A DNA stretch of 64,000 nucleotides from Streptomyces sp. NBC_00287 (GTDB taxonomy: Bacteria; Actinomycetota; Actinomycetes; Streptomycetales; Streptomycetaceae), in the NCBI RefSeq assembly GCF_036173105.1, contig NZ_CP108053.1, positions 1,922,001 to 1,986,000 of the forward strand, in the 5' to 3' direction. Of the stretch, positions 26,923 to 38,750 are shown piece by piece; the stretch's first letter is position 1, and every line of letters starts with the position of its first letter. A model generated the notes under the pieces. The model was not told the DNA's origin. It made no database searches and was given only the letters and a program-made list of their open reading frames with translations. Made by a program: the position numbers and the translations under genes.

Positions 26923-27624
26923 CTAGCGCATTTCCGTCATCAGACCGCGCAGAAATGCCAGGTCCACCTCTTCGAGCGAGCCGACGACGGTACGCCGGTG
27001 GGCCGGGGAGATGGTGGCGACCGAGGGCACCACGACCACCTGGCAGCCGGCCGCCTCCGCCGCCGCGACACCGGTCGCGGTGTCCTCGACGACCGCGCAT
27101 CTGGCCGGATCCACTCCGAGTCCGGCCGCGGCGGTCAGATACGGGTCGGGGTGCGGCTTGGTACGCGGCACCTCGTCACCGGCCACCGTCAGCGCGAAGT
27201 GCTGGGGGCCGAGCGAGGTGAGGACACGGTCGATGATGCGCCGGTGCGAGGCGGAAACCAGGGCCGTGGGGATCTCGTGCGCGGCCAGTTCGGCCAGCAG
27301 CCGGGCGGCGCCCGGCATCAGCGGCAGAGCGCGTGTGATGCGCTCTTCGAACCCCTGGTTGAGGAGCACGGTGAGTTCGGCGAGGGTGATGTCGGCGCCG
27401 GTGGCCTCGATCAGGAACCCCGCGCTGCGGCTCATGGGACCGCCGACCACGACATGGCGCCAGGAGTCGTCGAGGACATGGCCGAGGCCGGCGAAGATCT
27501 CGACCTCGACGTCCCACCAGAACCCCTCGGTGTCCACGAGGGTGCCGTCCATGTCGAGGAGTACGGCCTGCAGGGCTGAGCCTTCTGCCGTTCGGGTTAC
27601 TGGCGCGGGGACCGTGCTGGTCAT
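26923..27624 (-). CDS. HAD-superfamily (beta-PGM-like) phosphatase
   Basis: A 233-residue HAD hydrolase of subfamily IA, probably a small-molecule phosphatase or phosphomutase. Motif I is LLDMDGTLVDTE (nucleophile DxD), motif II is ALVSASH, motif III is the Lys in RTKPHPDPYL, and motif IV is VVEDTATGVAAAEAAG. A helical cap lies between motif I and II. The ATG at 27622-27624 follows AAGGAGG. The metH terminator ends 27 bp upstream, so any own promoter must overlap it; otherwise the gene relies on readthrough from metH. Substrate unknown. Confidence 0.9.
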   Translation of the reverse strand: MTSTVPAPVTRTAEGSALQAVLLDMDGTLVDTEGFWWDVEVEIFAGLGHVLDDSWRHVVVGGPMSRSAGFLIEATGADITLAELTVLLNQGFEERITRALPLMPGAARLLAELAAHEIPTALVSASHRRIIDRVLTSLGPQHFALTVAGDEVPRTKPHPDPYLTAAAGLGVDPARCAVVEDTATGVAAAEAAGCQVVVVPSVATISPAHRRTVVGSLEEVDLAFLRGLMTEMR

Positions 27625-27650
27625 CCGGGCGCACCTCCTTGAGGGACGAT

Positions 27651-27681
27651 CAGGCCGGTTCCCACGGGGGGAACCGGCCTG
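27651..27681 (-). terminator. Hairpin between metH and the HAD gene
   Basis: CAGGCCGGTTCCC (27651-27663) and GGGAACCGGCCTG (27669-27681) form a 13-bp perfect stem with a 5-nt loop, about 105 bp past the metH stop and right before the HAD ribosome site. Confidence 0.65.
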
Positions 27682-27786
27682 CGGTGGGCCGACAAGTGTA
27701 CGTCGTGCGGCGATGCATTTCCTGGTTTAAACGACGTGGCCCGGGGCACACCGGAGTTCCGGTCGAGGGGCGGTGCGACCTGCGCT

Positions 27787-31302
<3,516 letters not shown>

Positions 31303-31623
31303 GAAAGGGCTCCCTGAGGTGCGACGGCTGTCGGCTTTGCGCCCTTGCGGTCGGTTCCGCGGTGGGCGCACGCCGCCAGCATAGGCGGGACCGGGACCTG
31401 ATGGTCAGGGCGTCCACGGGACGGACGAGGACGACGGGCGGGTCGCGTACGCGATACGAGTGACGCAACAGATCGCTGCGGACCATTGGCGGTTGGTCGG
31501 CATGGACCGGTAGTGTTCGACATTGCCGAACAACGGCGGTTCTGCCGAACAGGGGCGGCTGCCAACAAACGGCAGCGACATCGTCGAGGTCGGCGGTCGA
31601 AGGGGACGGAGGGCAGGACGGCG
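31303..31623. promoter_or_regulatory. 321-bp divergent region between metH and gylR
   Basis: No gene. The metH-proximal half is GC-rich and unremarkable. The gylR-proximal half holds the GylR-like palindromes described separately at 31515-31550. The region must contain promoters for both genes, but I could not identify a reliable -10/-35 pair. Confidence 0.35.
31515..31550. promoter_or_regulatory. GylR-like operator pair upstream of gylR
   Basis: GTTCGACATTGCCGAAC (31515-31531) is a near-palindrome, followed by a second half-matched copy TTCTGCCGAA (31540-31549). A closely related sequence recurs in opposite orientation upstream of glpF (32580-32596). This supports autoregulation by GylR plus control of the glycerol operon. 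Confidence 0.6.
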
Positions 31624-32388
31624 ATGGCACGGAACATCCAGTCGCTCGAACGGGCGGCCGCGATGCTGCGGCTGCTCGCGGGCGGCGAGCGTCGGCTCGG
31701 CCTGTCGGACATCGCCTCCTCGCTGGGGCTCGCCAAGGGCACCGCACACGGCATCCTGCGCACCCTCCAGCAGGAGGGGTTCGTCGAGCAGGACGAGGCC
31801 TCCGGGCGCTACCAGCTGGGCGCGGAGCTGCTGCGCCTGGGCACGACCTATCTGGACGTGCACGAGCTGCGGGCGCGCGCCCTGGTGTGGACCGACGATC
31901 TGGCCCGCTCCAGCGGCGAGAGCGTCTATCTGGGCGTTCTGCACCAGCAGGGCGTGCTGATCGTGCACCACGTCTTCCGGCCCGACGACAGCCGGCAGGT
32001 ACTGGAGATCGGGGCCATGCAGCCGCTGCACTCCACGGCTCTGGGCAAGGTGCTGTCGGCGTACGACCCGGTCGCGCACAGCGAGGCGCTGGAGGCCGAC
32101 CGCAAGGCCTTCACCGACCGCACCGTGTGCGATCTGGACGCGTTCGAGAACCTCCTCGACACCACACGCGCGCGTGGCTACGCCGCCGACGTCGAGGAGA
32201 CCTGGGAGGGCGTCGCCTCCCTGGCCGCCCCCATCCACGACCGGCGGCGGATGCCGGTCGGCGCGGTCGGCATCACGGGCGCCGTGGAGCGGCTGTGCCA
32301 GGACGGCGAGGTACGCCCCGAAGTGATCGCCGCGGTACGGGACTGTGCCCGCGCGGTGTCGCGGGATCTGGGCGCCGGGCGCTTCTGA
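31624..32388 (+). CDS. gylR: IclR-family glycerol operon regulator GylR
   Basis: A 254-residue IclR-type regulator. An N-terminal winged helix (SLERAAAMLRLLAGGERRLGLSDIASSLGLAKGTAHGILRTL) is followed by the effector-binding domain (GESVYLGVLHQQGVLIVHHV, LHSTALGKVLSAYDP, APIHDRRRMPVGAVGITG). Length and position directly before glpF-glpK-glpD match GylR, the glycerol-responsive repressor of S. coelicolor. The ATG at 31624-31626 follows GGAGGGCAGGACG. It likely binds the palindromes in front of itself and of glpF, with glycerol-3-phosphate as inducer (known for GylR, not shown here). Confidence 0.92.
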   Translation: MARNIQSLERAAAMLRLLAGGERRLGLSDIASSLGLAKGTAHGILRTLQQEGFVEQDEASGRYQLGAELLRLGTTYLDVHELRARALVWTDDLARSSGESVYLGVLHQQGVLIVHHVFRPDDSRQVLEIGAMQPLHSTALGKVLSAYDPVAHSEALEADRKAFTDRTVCDLDAFENLLDTTRARGYAADVEETWEGVASLAAPIHDRRRMPVGAVGITGAVERLCQDGEVRPEVIAAVRDCARAVSRDLGAGRF

Positions 32389-32723
32389 CAACAGGCTGAC
32401 GATCACCGGAGCGCCGTACGGCGTTCCGGACTTCGCCATATCCTGATACGGACAAATGGGGATGTTCGCGTCAACTTCCCGCCGCATATAGATAGCTCAT
32501 TACGATCAATAACGATCGTGCTTTCGATAACAGAACCCTTGACTCGTGCGTAACGCCGGAGCAAGACTCCCGTCCATCGGTCGGCATTGTCGAACACCTA
32601 CCGGCAATACACGCTAGAGTGTGACGACGCCAAGGGCCGGTACAGCTCTCACCCCCGAGGGCGCGAACCACCGGTGGGACCCGGGGTTCGGCTTCCCCTG
32701 GACGAAGGACAAAGGAGTCGCGG
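32389..32723 (+). promoter_or_regulatory. 335-bp glpF promoter region
   Basis: No gene. An AT-rich stretch at 32485-32535 contains ACGATC twice, 10 bp apart (32502-32507 and 32512-32517). A GylR-like site lies at 32580-32596, and a TAGAGT -10 candidate lies at 32615-32620, so the operator would overlap RNA polymerase binding. The leader then runs about 100 bp to the AAAGGAG ribosome site of glpF. Confidence 0.45.
32580..32596. promoter_or_regulatory. GylR-like operator in front of glpF
   Basis: GTCGGCATTGTCGAACA resembles the reverse complement of the site at 31515-31531, with TCGGCA and TGTCGAA shared. It lies just upstream of the TAGAGT -10 candidate, as expected for a repressor site. Confidence 0.55.
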
Positions 32724-33524
32724 GTGTCCAGCTCCGACATCTTCATCGGCGAGACCATCGGTACCGCCATACTCATCCTGCTCGGTGGCGGCGTGGTCGC
32801 CGCCGTCGTACTGAAGGCCTCCAAGGCCCGTAACGCCGGCTGGCTCGCCATCACCTTCGGGTGGGGCTTCGCAGTGCTCACGGCGGTGTACACCTCCGCG
32901 CCGCTGTCCGGCGCCCACCTGAACCCGGCCGTGACCCTCGCGCTCGCGATCAAGGACGACGGCATCCCGTGGAGTGACGTCCCCACCTACATGGGCGGAC
33001 AGCTCCTCGGCGCCATGATCGGCGCGGCTCTGGTCTGGGTCGCCTACTACGGCCAGTTCCACGCCCACCTGACCGACAAGGAGATCGTCGGCGGTCCGGG
33101 TGCCCAGGCCACCTCCGCCAAGGCGGTCGAGGCCCAGGAAGAGGGCGCGGGCCCGGTCCTCGGCGTCTTCTCCACCGGTCCGGAGATCCGGATCGCCTGG
33201 CAGAACGTGGCCACGGAGGTCATCGGCACGTTCGTGCTGGTACTCGCGGTCCTCACGCAGGGCCTGAACGCGGCCGGCGACGGCCTCGGCATCCTGGGCG
33301 GGCTCATCACCGCGCTCGTGGTGGTCGGCATCGGTCTGTCCCTCGGTGGTCCGACCGGTTACGCGATCAACCCGGCCCGTGACCTCGGCCCGAGAATCGT
33401 GCACGCCCTGCTGCCCCTGCCCAACAAGGGCGGTTCCGACTGGGGCTACGCCTGGGTCCCGGTGGTCGGCCCGCTGCTCGGCGCGGCGATCGCTGCAGGC
33501 ATCTACAACGTTGCTTTCGTTTAG
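32724..33524 (+). CDS. glpF: Glycerol uptake facilitator (aquaglyceroporin)
   Basis: A 266-residue MIP-family channel letting glycerol diffuse across the membrane (GylC in older S. coelicolor naming). Both pore motifs are present: N67-P-A in [13 protein letters not shown] and N216-P-A-R in [10 protein letters not shown]. The Asp after the second NPAR is typical of glycerol-permeable members. About six transmembrane segments are visible. The GTG at 32724-32726 follows AAAGGAG. It is the first gene of the glpF-glpK-glpD operon under GylR control. Confidence 0.95.
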   Translation: MSSSDIFIGETIGTAILILLGGGVVAAVVLKASKARNAGWLAITFGWGFAVLTAVYTSAPLSGAHLNPAVTLALAIKDDGIPWSDVPTYMGGQLLGAMIGAALVWVAYYGQFHAHLTDKEIVGGPGAQATSAKAVEAQEEGAGPVLGVFSTGPEIRIAWQNVATEVIGTFVLVLAVLTQGLNAAGDGLGILGGLITALVVVGIGLSLGGPTGYAINPARDLGPRIVHALLPLPNKGGSDWGYAWVPVVGPLLGAAIAAGIYNVAFV

Positions 33525-33574
33525 AGCTCGGGTAGACACGTCCCCTTAACTCTCGGAACCTTCAGGAGCACACA

Positions 33575-35116
33575 GTGACCGACGCCCACACCGCAGGCCC
33601 CTTCATCGCCGCGATCGACCAGGGCACCACCTCCTCCCGCTGCATCGTCTTCGACCGCGACGGCCGTATCGTCTCCGTCGACCAGAAGGAGCACGAGCAG
33701 ATCTTCCCGAAGCCGGGCTGGGTCGAGCACAACGCCAACGAGATCTGGACCAACGTCCAGGAAGTCGTCGCCGGAGCCATCCAGAAGGCCGGCATCACGA
33801 GCGACGACATCAAGGCCATCGGCATCACCAACCAGCGCGAGACCACCGTGCTGTGGGACAAGAACACCGGTGAGCCCGTCCACAACGCCCTCGTCTGGCA
33901 GGACACCCGCACCGACTCGCTCTGCAAGGAGCTCGGCCGCAATGTCGGCCAGGACCGTTTCCGCCGTGAGACGGGCCTGCCGCTCGCGTCCTACTTCTCC
34001 GGTCCGAAGGCCCGCTGGCTGCTCGACAATGTCGAGGGCCTGCGGGAGCGCGCCGAGGCCGGCGACATCCTCTTCGGCACCATGGACAGCTGGGTCATCT
34101 GGAACCTGACCGGCGGTGTCAACGGCGGCAAGCACGTCACCGACGTCACCAACGCCTCCCGCACCATGCTGATGAACCTCCACACCATGGAGTGGGACGA
34201 CAAGATCGCCGAGTCCATCGGCGTCCCGCTGGCGATCCTCCCGGAGATCCGCTCCTCCGCCGAGGTCTACGGCGAGGTCACCGGCGGCAAGCTGGGCGAG
34301 CTGCTCGGCGGGATCCCGGTCGCCTCCGCGCTCGGTGACCAGCAGGCGGCCCTGTTCGGCCAGACCTGCTTCTCCGAGGGCGAGACCAAGTCCACCTACG
34401 GCACCGGCACCTTCATGGTGATGAACACCGGCGACAAGATCATCAACTCCTACGCGGGCCTGCTGACCACCGTCGGCTACAAGATCGGCGACCAGCCGAC
34501 GGTCTACGCGCTGGAGGGCTCGATCGCCGTCACCGGCTCCCTGGTGCAGTGGATGCGCGACCAGATGGGCCTGATCTCCACCGCGGCCGAGATCGAGACG
34601 CTCGCGCTCTCGGTCGAGGACAACGGCGGCGCCTACTTCGTGCCGGCCTTCTCCGGCCTGTTCGCCCCGCACTGGCGCTCCGACGCCCGCGGTGTGATCG
34701 CCGGTCTGACCCGGTACGTCACCAAGGCGCACCTCGCCCGTGCCGTCCTGGAGGCCACCGCCTGGCAGACGCGTGAGATCGCCGACGCCATGGTCAAGGA
34801 CTCGGGCGACGAGCTCGTGACCCTCAAGGTCGACGGCGGTATGACCTCCAACAACCTGCTGATGCAGACGCTCTCGGACGTCCTGGACGCACCGGTGGTG
34901 CGCCCGATGGTCGCCGAGACCACCTGCCTCGGCGCCGCCTACGCCGCCGGCCTCGCCGTCGGCTTCTGGTCCAGCACCGACGAACTGCGCGCCAACTGGC
35001 GCCGGGCCGCCGAGTGGACCCCCCACATGGACGCGGAGACCCGCGACCGCGAGTACAAGAACTGGCTCAAGGCCGTCGACCGGACCATGGGCTGGATCGA
35101 CGACGACGAAAGCTGA
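33575..35116 (+). CDS. glpK: Glycerol kinase
   Basis: GlpK phosphorylates glycerol to glycerol-3-phosphate with ATP, trapping it in the cell. The 513-residue FGGY-family kinase has the N-terminal phosphate-binding [15 protein letters not shown], substrate residues in [11 protein letters not shown] and WQDTRT, and the C-terminal domain with [23 protein letters not shown] and [13 protein letters not shown]. Start 33575 is GTG with CAGGAGC upstream. It lies 50 bp after glpF. Confidence 0.96.
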   Translation: MTDAHTAGPFIAAIDQGTTSSRCIVFDRDGRIVSVDQKEHEQIFPKPGWVEHNANEIWTNVQEVVAGAIQKAGITSDDIKAIGITNQRETTVLWDKNTGEPVHNALVWQDTRTDSLCKELGRNVGQDRFRRETGLPLASYFSGPKARWLLDNVEGLRERAEAGDILFGTMDSWVIWNLTGGVNGGKHVTDVTNASRTMLMNLHTMEWDDKIAESIGVPLAILPEIRSSAEVYGEVTGGKLGELLGGIPVASALGDQQAALFGQTCFSEGETKSTYGTGTFMVMNTGDKIINSYAGLLTTVGYKIGDQPTVYALEGSIAVTGSLVQWMRDQMGLISTAAEIETLALSVEDNGGAYFVPAFSGLFAPHWRSDARGVIAGLTRYVTKAHLARAVLEATAWQTREIADAMVKDSGDELVTLKVDGGMTSNNLLMQTLSDVLDAPVVRPMVAETTCLGAAYAAGLAVGFWSSTDELRANWRRAAEWTPHMDAETRDREYKNWLKAVDRTMGWIDDDES

Positions 35117-35195
35117 ACCGGAGCCCGCGGGGAGCTCGGCAGCGGGCTCCCCGGCGAGCTCTGCCGCACGCTCTGATGAGGAGTAAGAACCAGAA

Positions 35196-36812
35196 ATGAC
35201 CAGTCAGTCCACCCTGCAGTCCGTGCCTGCCCTCGGGACGCGCCCGGCCTCCGGCTCGAACCCGAGCCGCGCCGAGACCCGGGAGCAGCTCTCCAAGGCG
35301 TCGTACGACCTTCTCGTGATCGGCGGCGGCATCCTGGGCATCTCCACCGCCTGGCACGCCGCGCAGTCCGGCCTCAGGGTGGCACTGGTCGACGCCGGCG
35401 ACTTCGCCGGCGCCACCTCCTCCGCCTCCTCCAAGCTTCTCCACGGCGGTCTGCGCTATCTGCAGACCGGCGCGGTGAAGCTGGTGGCGGAGAACCACTT
35501 CGAGCGCCGTGCGGTCTCCCGCCAGGTGGCCCCCCACCTGGCGAACCCGCTCACCTTCTACCTCCCCGTGTACAAGGGCGGGCCGCACGGCGCGGCGAAG
35601 CTCGGCGCGGGCGTCTTCGCCTACTCCGCGCTCTCCGCGTTCGGTGACGGCGTCGGCCACCTCCTGTCCCCCGCCAAGGCGGCGCAGGACGTGCCCGAGC
35701 TGCGCACCGACAACCTCAAGGCCGTGGCCGTGTACGGCGACGACCAGATGAACGACGCCCGGATGGCGCTGATGACGGTCCGCGCGGCCGTCGAGTCGGG
35801 CGCGGTCGTCCTCAACCACGCCGAGGTCACCGGCCTGCGCTTCACCCAGGGCCGGGTGACGGGCGCGGATCTCAAGGACCGTACGACCGGCGACGAGTTC
35901 GGGGTGAACGCCCGTCTGGTGCTGAACGCCACCGGTCCCTGGGTGGACCACCTGCGCAAGATGGAGGACCCCAATGCCGCGCCGTCGATCCGCCTGTCGA
36001 AGGGCGCGCATCTGGTCCTGAAGCGGACCTCTCCCTGGAAGGCCGCGCTCGCCACCCCGATCGACAAGTACCGCATCACCTTCGCCCTGCCGTGGGAGGA
36101 CATGCTCCTGCTCGGCACCACGGACGAGGAGTTCGAGGGCGACCCGGCGGATGTGTCCGTCACCGAGAAGGACATAGCCCAGATCCTGGACGAGGCCGCG
36201 TTCTCCATCCGCGACCAGCAGCTGTCCCGGGATCTGATCACATACTCCTTCGCGGGTCTGCGGGTGCTGCCGGGCGGTCCCGGTGACACCGCGAAGGCCA
36301 AGCGCGAGACCGTCGTCACCGAGGGCCGTGCCGGCATGCTGTCGGTCGCGGGCGGCAAGTGGACGACCTTCCGGCACATCGGCCGTACGATCATGAAGAA
36401 GCTGGAGGCGCTGCCGGGCCACCCGCTGGGCGACGACTTCGAGCCGATCAGCTCGCTGCCGAAGAAGCTCCCGCTGCCCGGAGTCGCCAACCCGCGCGCG
36501 GTGGCGCACCGCCTCCTGGTGGACCGTCCGGCGCCGGGCCCGCGCATGGGCGCCGACACCGCCAAGCACCTGGCCACGCACTACGGTTCGCTGGCCTTCG
36601 ACATCGCGCGGCTGGCCAACGACAACCCCGAGCTCGCCGAGCGCGTCCACCCCGACGCCCCGGAGATCTGGGCCCAGGTCGTCTACGCCCGCGACACCGA
36701 GTGGGCCGAGACGACGGACGACGTCCTGCGCCGCCGTACAACGCTGACGATCCGGGGCCTGGCCACGGACGACGTGCGGGCGAAGGTGCAGGACCTGCTC
36801 GACAAGAAGTAA
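35196..36812 (+). CDS. glpD: Glycerol-3-phosphate dehydrogenase (FAD-dependent)
   Basis: GlpD oxidises glycerol-3-phosphate to dihydroxyacetone phosphate at the membrane, passing electrons to quinone. The 538-residue flavoprotein has the FAD-binding LLVIGGGILGISTAW loop, the GDFAGATSSASSKLLHGG and LRYLQTG blocks, LNATGPWVD, and DAO-family C-terminal domain motifs (AGGKWTTFRHIG). The ATG at 35196-35198 is preceded by GAGGAGTAAG. It completes the glycerol operon, 79 bp after glpK, and is followed by a strong terminator. Confidence 0.96.
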   Translation: MTSQSTLQSVPALGTRPASGSNPSRAETREQLSKASYDLLVIGGGILGISTAWHAAQSGLRVALVDAGDFAGATSSASSKLLHGGLRYLQTGAVKLVAENHFERRAVSRQVAPHLANPLTFYLPVYKGGPHGAAKLGAGVFAYSALSAFGDGVGHLLSPAKAAQDVPELRTDNLKAVAVYGDDQMNDARMALMTVRAAVESGAVVLNHAEVTGLRFTQGRVTGADLKDRTTGDEFGVNARLVLNATGPWVDHLRKMEDPNAAPSIRLSKGAHLVLKRTSPWKAALATPIDKYRITFALPWEDMLLLGTTDEEFEGDPADVSVTEKDIAQILDEAAFSIRDQQLSRDLITYSFAGLRVLPGGPGDTAKAKRETVVTEGRAGMLSVAGGKWTTFRHIGRTIMKKLEALPGHPLGDDFEPISSLPKKLPLPGVANPRAVAHRLLVDRPAPGPRMGADTAKHLATHYGSLAFDIARLANDNPELAERVHPDAPEIWAQVVYARDTEWAETTDDVLRRRTTLTIRGLATDDVRAKVQDLLDKK

Positions 36813-36826
36813 GCCGCACAAAGAGG

Positions 36827-36862
36827 GAGGGGGCGGCTCCCCGCCGACGGAGCCGCCCCCTC
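36827..36862 (+). terminator. Terminator of the glycerol operon
   Basis: GAGGGGGCGGCTCC (36827-36840) and GGAGCCGCCCCCTC (36849-36862) form a 14-bp perfect stem with an 8-nt loop, 14 bp past the glpD stop. Confidence 0.82.
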
Positions 36863-36873
36863 TCGCATGCCCG

Positions 36874-36900
36874 CATAATGTGCTGAGACATCGGATGTCT
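36874..36900 (+). promoter_or_regulatory. -10-like CATAAT plus operator palindrome before the FadR-type gene
   Basis: CATAAT (36874-36879) is followed by AGACAT-CGG-ATGTCT (36886-36900), a perfect inverted repeat where transcription would begin, 19 bp before the start codon. It fits autoregulation by the FadR-type protein encoded next. Confidence 0.5.
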
Positions 36901-36919
36901 GAGCGCACTGGAGGCCGGT

Positions 36920-37591
36920 ATGGCAGTCACCGACGAGGCGATCGAGAAGATCAAGGGCATGATCGTCTCCGGTGCGCTGCGCCCCGGCGACCGGCTCCCC
37001 AAGGAGAGCGAACTCGCCGCCGAGCTGGGCCTGTCCCGCAACTCCCTGCGCGAGGCGGTACGCGCCCTGTCGCTGATCCGGATCCTGGACGTACGGCAGG
37101 GCGACGGCACCTATGTGACCAGCCTCGATCCCCAACTGCTGCTGGAGGCCATGAGCTTCGTCGTCGACTTCCACCGCGACGACACCGTGCTGGAGTTCCT
37201 GGCCGTACGGCGCATCCTGGAGCCGGCGGCCACGGCGATGGCGGCGGCGCAGATCAGCGAGCGGCAACTGGACGAGCTGGCCGAACAGTTGGACAAGCTC
37301 GGCCCGTCACCCTCGGTGGAGGAACTCGTCGCCTGCGATCTGGAGTTCCATCGGGCGATCGTGCGGACCTCCGGCAACTCGGTGCTGTGCTCACTGCTGG
37401 ACGGGCTGTCGGGACCCACCACCCGGGCCCGGATCTGGCGAGGGCTGACCCAGGAGGACGCGGTCAGCCGCACCCTGCACGAGCACCGCGCGATCCTCGG
37501 CGCCCTGCGCGACCGGGACGCGGAGGCGGCCCGCTCATGGGCGACGGTGCACATCGCAAGCGTGGAGCAGTGGCTGCGCTCCACGCTGTGA
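36920..37591 (+). CDS. GntR-family (FadR/FCD) transcriptional regulator
   Basis: A 223-residue GntR-superfamily regulator. The winged-HTH domain is IKGMIVSGALRPGDRLPKES to LGLSRNSLREAVRALSLIRI and VRQGDGTYV. The all-helical FCD ligand domain carries LEFLAVRRILEP and CDLEFHRAIVRTSGN, with the metal-type D..H pattern. The ATG at 36920-36922 follows TGGAGG. It lies after the glycerol operon terminator with its own promoter and palindrome, so it is a separate unit. Target genes and ligand are unknown; a carboxylic acid ligand is typical of FCD domains. Confidence 0.9.
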   Translation: MAVTDEAIEKIKGMIVSGALRPGDRLPKESELAAELGLSRNSLREAVRALSLIRILDVRQGDGTYVTSLDPQLLLEAMSFVVDFHRDDTVLEFLAVRRILEPAATAMAAAQISERQLDELAEQLDKLGPSPSVEELVACDLEFHRAIVRTSGNSVLCSLLDGLSGPTTRARIWRGLTQEDAVSRTLHEHRAILGALRDRDAEAARSWATVHIASVEQWLRSTL

Positions 37592-37733
37592 GGAGCACCG
37601 GACGGGGGGTGTTCCCGGGTGGCGATCGGGGCAGTGATCCGTTCACTCCCCCGTGCAAGGGGGCTGCGGGCGCCCCCGTCGCACGCCGTAAGGTTGGGTC
37701 GTCAGGCGAGGGCACGTCGGAAGGAGGCACTGG

Positions 37734-38705
37734 GTGATCGAGCTCGAGGGGGTTCCCGAGCTGATCGACCCGGTCATGGTGGCCGCGTTCGAGGGCTGGA
37801 ACGATGCCGGCGACGCCGCCTCCACCGCGGTCGCGCATCTCGACAGGGAGTGGAAGGGCGAGGTCTTCGCGGCGCTGGACGCCGAGGACTACTACGACTT
37901 CCAGGTCAACCGCCCCACGGTATGGATGGACGCGGGCGTACGGAAGATCACCTGGCCCACGACAAGGTTGTCGGTGGTCCGGGTCGGCGGCGACAAGCCG
38001 CGTGATCTCGTGCTCGTCCGGGGTATCGAGCCGTCCATGCGCTGGCGCTCGTTCTGCAACGAGTTGCTGGGCTTCGCGCATGAATTGGGCGTGGAGCTGG
38101 TGGTCATCCTGGGCGCCCTGCTCGGCGACACCCCGCACACACGTCCGGTCCCGATCTCCGGGACCACGTCGGACCCGGATCTGGCCCGTCGTATGGATCT
38201 CGAGGAGACCAAGTACGAGGGCCCGACGGGCATCGTCGGTGTCCTTCAGGAGGCGTGCACGCACGCGGGCGTGCCGGCCGTCAGCCTCTGGGCGGCAGTA
38301 CCGCACTATGTGTCGCAGCCGCCCAACCCGAAGGCGACGCTGGCCCTGCTGAACCGGCTTGAGGATCTGATCGACGTGCGCATCCCGCTGGGCGAGCTCC
38401 CCGAGGACGCGCGGGCCTGGCAGGTGGGCGTGGACCAGCTGGCCGCCGAGGACAGCGAGGTCGCCGAGTATGTGCAGTCGCTGGAGGAGGCCCGGGACAC
38501 CGCGGAGCTTCCCGAGGCGTCGGGCGAGGCGATTGCCCGCGAGTTCGAGCGGTATCTGCGGCGCCGGGACGGCGGCCCGTCGGCCGGCGGACACGCGACC
38601 GAGAGCGGTGACGGCACCTATCTGCGGGACAACCCCAGCGGTCGCACCCGCCCGCCGAAGCCGCCCAAGACGGGTCCCGAGGACGACGAGTCGTCGGAGG
38701 ACTGA
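37734..38705 (+). CDS. PAC2-family protein
   Basis: A 323-residue protein of the PAC2 family, related to the eukaryotic proteasome assembly chaperone 2. It shows VMVAAFEGWNDAGDAASTAV, the FCNELLGFAHELGVELVVILGALLGDTPHTRPVPISG block and a SLWAAVPHYVSQPPNPKATLALL segment. The C-terminal ~60 residues are charged and disordered. The GTG at 37734-37736 follows GAAGGAGGC. Bacterial PAC2 function is unproven; this genome has a 20S proteasome, but the gene is 22 kb from it. Confidence 0.88.
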   Translation: MIELEGVPELIDPVMVAAFEGWNDAGDAASTAVAHLDREWKGEVFAALDAEDYYDFQVNRPTVWMDAGVRKITWPTTRLSVVRVGGDKPRDLVLVRGIEPSMRWRSFCNELLGFAHELGVELVVILGALLGDTPHTRPVPISGTTSDPDLARRMDLEETKYEGPTGIVGVLQEACTHAGVPAVSLWAAVPHYVSQPPNPKATLALLNRLEDLIDVRIPLGELPEDARAWQVGVDQLAAEDSEVAEYVQSLEEARDTAELPEASGEAIAREFERYLRRRDGGPSAGGHATESGDGTYLRDNPSGRTRPPKPPKTGPEDDESSED

Positions 38706-38715
38706 GGCCGTGAGT

Positions 38716-38745
38716 GAGGGCGGTGCGCCGGTGCGCACCGCCCTC
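38716..38745. terminator. Bidirectional terminator between PAC2 and the beta-propeller gene
   Basis: GAGGGCGGTGCGC (38716-38728) and GCGCACCGCCCTC (38733-38745) pair perfectly around a 4-nt loop between convergent genes. Confidence 0.82.
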
Positions 38746-38750
38746 GGCCG

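Noticed and set aside
31303-31400. B12 (cobalamin) riboswitch in the metH leader
   Set aside because: I looked for a B12-box-like core and its flanking stems and found neither; the leader is short and GC-rich. A covariance-model scan would settle it.
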